A stretch of DNA of 64,000 bases from Saprospiraceae bacterium (GTDB lineage Bacteria; Bacteroidota; Bacteroidia; Chitinophagales; Saprospiraceae), in NCBI GenBank assembly GCA_026986005.1, contig JALSPK010000214.1, positions 1-64,000 on the forward strand, read 5' to 3'. The notes below the pieces were generated by a model that had not been told where the DNA came from, made no database searches, and worked only from the letters and a program-made list of their open reading frames with translations. This document shows positions 62,401-64,000 of this stretch, piece after piece. The first letter of the stretch is position 1. Each line of letters starts with the position of its first letter. A program made the position numbers and the translations under genes.

Positions 62401-64000
62401 ATTCTGTTTTTAATAGAATCTTGTCTTTATCATATAATTCTACTTTGACATTCTCTATCCCCTTTTCTCCTGAGTCTTGAACTCCATTTGCATTATCATC
62501 TTCCCACACAAAGTCACCGAGTAAGCCACAGTTTTTCTCTGCTACTATCACAGTATCAACAATATGACATCCATTTACATCTGTTACTGTAACAATATAA
62601 TCTCCAGCTGAGATACCGGTAATCGTACTATTTGTTCCACTATTACTCCACAAAAAATCATATGGCGGAGTACCTCCACTTGGAGATGCAGTAGCAGATC
62701 CGTTACTCTCTGCACAATCTGCAATGGTAGATGTAAGAATCACGCTTGGTGTAGGATAAACTTCTACATCAACTTTTTTAGTGACCGAACTACAACCATT
62801 GGCATCTATAACCGTCACTTCATATGAAGTATTTGCTAAAGGAGAAACTGAAATACTTTTTGAAGTATCTCCATTGCTCCATATATAATTATAAGGAGCC
62901 AAACCGGATAGAACATCAACCGATATATCAAGAGTATCACCTTTACACATATTTAAATCACTTGGCAAATTAATACTAGGGTTAGGATGAACTATAACTT
63001 TTACAGAATCTGTTGATGTACACCCATAAGCATCAGTAGCTGTAACATGATAAACAGTTGTGGCATCAGGTGAAACCTTATGCTTTGCACCATATCCTAC
63101 GCCATTATCCCAAGAATAACTAACTATGTTAACGCATTCAGCAATTGCATTTATATCAACACTATCACCTTGACAAATCTCAGCTAAAACAGGTTCAGCT
63201 TTTACATTGCAATTTGTAAATTCACATATCCATAAATCACCCAGGCGATAGTCTATTGATTTATCTTTGGAAGTAAAATAAAAGTAAAATTCTTTAATAT
63301 CGTTTAAGTTGATATTATTTATATTATTAAAATCAGCCAATCTGATTTCTTTATTATATATAGTAGAGTTACCGAGACCAGGCAATCTTTTCGTAATTGT
63401 AGCAGTATTATTATCAAAGTCCACAATAGAAATTTTCACATTTAACTCTCCTTGATCAAGACCTATATCGTTTATCTTTATGTAATCAAAAGCTGAAATA
63501 TCCTGATGTAAACCAACTCCATTGTTATCATAGTATAACTCAGCCTTAGAAATCGTACCATCTTCATTACTATGTGAAAAATATCCTGAATTATAATCAA
63601 TCACAACTGCTGCTGATTGAGTTCCAGAAGAATAAGTTAAATCAACGGTTCTATAATTTCCTATAATGCCGGTATTTGCAAAATCTACACCTTGAATTGA
63701 TCCGGGATTTGACGGATTCACCTCAAGTCTAAATTGACTTCCTCCACTACCATGATTGAAATCATCAATAACAGTATGCCTTTCTTCTCCAATACCATCT
63801 TTCACTCTTACAATAACATCACTTTCTGCCTGAAAACCCCAAGAGTCCGTTACGGTTACATGATATACTGTTAATGAATCCGGAGAGACATCAACAGATG
63901 ATTGATTTGGTAAATTGTTATTCCATTGATATGTAAATGGTGCTTTTCCAAAAAAAGTAGTAGCATTTAATGTTATTTGCGACCCTTTACAAATATTTTG
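59471..64000 (-). CDS. Giant adhesin with eight SdrD B-like domains and T9SS type A end, 5' part outside the window
   Basis: The frame stays open without a stop to base 64000, giving 1509 residues with the N-terminus missing. The GTG at 63805 is only internal. The visible part has PKD/SprB-like modules (Cys...GSQITLNATTFFG...TYQW), then a beta-rich block near residues 65-265 that I cannot assign (FDYIKINDIGLDQGELNVKI). More PKD/SprB-like modules follow. Eight SdrD B-like Ca-binding domains come next (for example GDFVWEDDNANGVQDSGEKG and GDKVWLDKNANGVQD). The end is a type A sorting domain (VSPNPTSSKINIEF ... KTKFLKINK). Type IX export and adhesion are inferred. Confidence 0.85.
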   Translation of the reverse strand, partial: QNICKGSQITLNATTFFGKAPFTYQWNNNLPNQSSVDVSPDSLTVYHVTVTDSWGFQAESDVIVRVKDGIGEERHTVIDDFNHGSGGSQFRLEVNPSNPGSIQGVDFANTGIIGNYRTVDLTYSSGTQSAAVVIDYNSGYFSHSNEDGTISKAELYYDNNGVGLHQDISAFDYIKINDIGLDQGELNVKISIVDFDNNTATITKRLPGLGNSTIYNKEIRLADFNNINNINLNDIKEFYFYFTSKDKSIDYRLGDLWICEFTNCNVKAEPVLAEICQGDSVDINAIAECVNIVSYSWDNGVGYGAKHKVSPDATTVYHVTATDAYGCTSTDSVKVIVHPNPSINLPSDLNMCKGDTLDISVDVLSGLAPYNYIWSNGDTSKSISVSPLANTSYEVTVIDANGCSSVTKKVDVEVYPTPSVILTSTIADCAESNGSATASPSGGTPPYDFLWSNSGTNSTITGISAGDYIVTVTDVNGCHIVDTVIVAEKNCGLLGDFVWEDDNANGVQDSGEKGIENVKVELYDKDKILLKTEFTDFDGVYYFHGLHEGDYYVKFIKPSEYEYTSRDIGLDDKDNDPDSITGFTKLISLAKYEKDSTIDAGMYKLASIGDTVWIDANGNGEQDSDEDGLGNVTVKLLDCNDNELASMVTDQNGSYLFDDLKPGDYKIKFVLPVGYKFTEKNAVSDITTDSDANLTSGLTNCEFLSSGENNYSYDAGVFIPASLGDKVWLDKNANGVQDPNEVGVENISVILNSCDGTPIDTVLTDSNGNYLFDDLTPGEYKISIIKPVEYQFADSNIGNDSFDSDINSDGFSICESLKSGENNLTYDIGLYQLASIGDLVWLDNNGNGIQDSSELGIEGVSVELQSCSGAVISSNETDALGKYLFDDLKPGQYRMKFILPNGYHFTNRDIGLDSSDSDANSTGHTICEELESGESNLTYDAGVYQYAKIGDRVWLDDNSDGKQNAGEKGKENVKVDLMDCQGNIMETTYTDPNGNYLFDDLTPGNYKIKFHTLSEYSFTELNASVDSLDSDANQSTGETICEDLSSGEENLTFDAGLVYYGSLGDFVWDDKNGDGVQQENEPVVPNVEIRLYYWQSNSFVYKGSSYTDSQGKYLFDKLIAGSYYIKVVLPNGYDVTFANKGNDDTKDCDIDHTNGENSSKVISLSPGQDDMTWDIGLYKCASIGDLIWRDYLQNDVYDDTEGGIDGVLVKLYRKDGNNWIYWDNTYSTYKPSSVCGSGYWSFCVAPGVYFVEFAGMTNTDYNHVAPNTGNDDTIDSDVDDSHGMNTTGNYILYSGDSITHVYAGYYKEYSVFGKAWIDENEDGIRTSDEDVLENIEVQLFSDLGYLTSVQTDNNGEYTFGALDPGDYFVKFELPSGYYFTAPNQGDSDFDSDVTGNNGNNTTNWFSIEEGSNIDAGFVPYTGANGFYVSPNPTSSKINIEFRGENDENISLYIVDANGQIIYRANKIRTLKNEFYKKEINIERLPSGLYQFIIKTNKKVLKTKFLKINK

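Overview
The window is AT-rich bacterial DNA that reads as a member of the Bacteroidota. Four secreted proteins end in type IX secretion (T9SS) sorting domains: type A at 25395, 57511 and 59471, and two gliding-motility-associated type B ends at 1759 and 4738 (five proteins in all). Upstream of many genes lies the phylum's promoter form (TTTG or TTG, about 20 nt, then TAnnTTTG). Shine-Dalgarno sequences are essentially absent. Family choices such as DUF4175, S46 peptidases, the wrongly named 'asparagine synthetase B' family, and OmpA proteins with thrombospondin type 3 repeats also fit. A Saprospiria- or Chitinophagia-like relative is my guess for the class; the sequence does not prove it. I found no rRNA, tRNA, CRISPR array, prophage or transposase gene.

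Layout. 1-303: non-coding, palindromic, unlike its surroundings. 304-10116 (minus): a dicarboxylate/amino-acid symporter and two large T9SS type B surface proteins. 10207-19540: purC, the c-di-AMP synthase cdaA, and three exported peptidases (prolyl oligopeptidase, M16, S46). 19846-28174: lepA, an unknown gene and era in one operon, a DMT exporter, sucC, a secreted M43 protease and mdh. 28282-36466 (minus): a Dna2-like nuclease-helicase, a glycosyltransferase, a cell-wall amidase, yqgE, and folE-fabD. 36900-43154: a small unknown gene, an 'AsnB'-labelled secreted protein, OmpA/TSP3, ffh, pgi. 43497-48807: a second OmpA protein, a PspC-like protein, a DASH-type cryptochrome/photolyase, fbp, rsmI. 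48824-59268: ybeY, a HATPase, a giant DUF4175 coiled-coil protein, an ECF sigma factor with its likely membrane partner, coaD, a DUF6438 protein, an OmpA lipoprotein, a VanX-type dipeptidase and a T9SS type A protein. 59471-64000: the 3' part of a giant SdrD-B adhesin cut by the window edge.

Together the accessory genes describe a peptide-using, surface-adhesive cell. Exported S46, M16, prolyl-oligopeptidase and M43 enzymes would break down proteins and peptides, the DAACS carrier could take up acidic products, and long Cys-paired or Ca-binding repeat proteins would sit on the surface. Central metabolism is represented by sucC, mdh, pgi and fbp, and translation or targeting by lepA, era, ffh, rsmI and ybeY.

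The least explained material is between genes. A scattered family of short non-coding elements shares the terminus TTAGTGTC(n)TGTC, and three of the intergenic elements carry a hairpin with a constant TAAG loop and a changing stem. One copy supplies the stop codons of two convergent genes. Two genes (32743 and 48136) have a -7 promoter box ending exactly 4 nt before the ATG, which predicts leaderless mRNAs. No complete new system is claimed.
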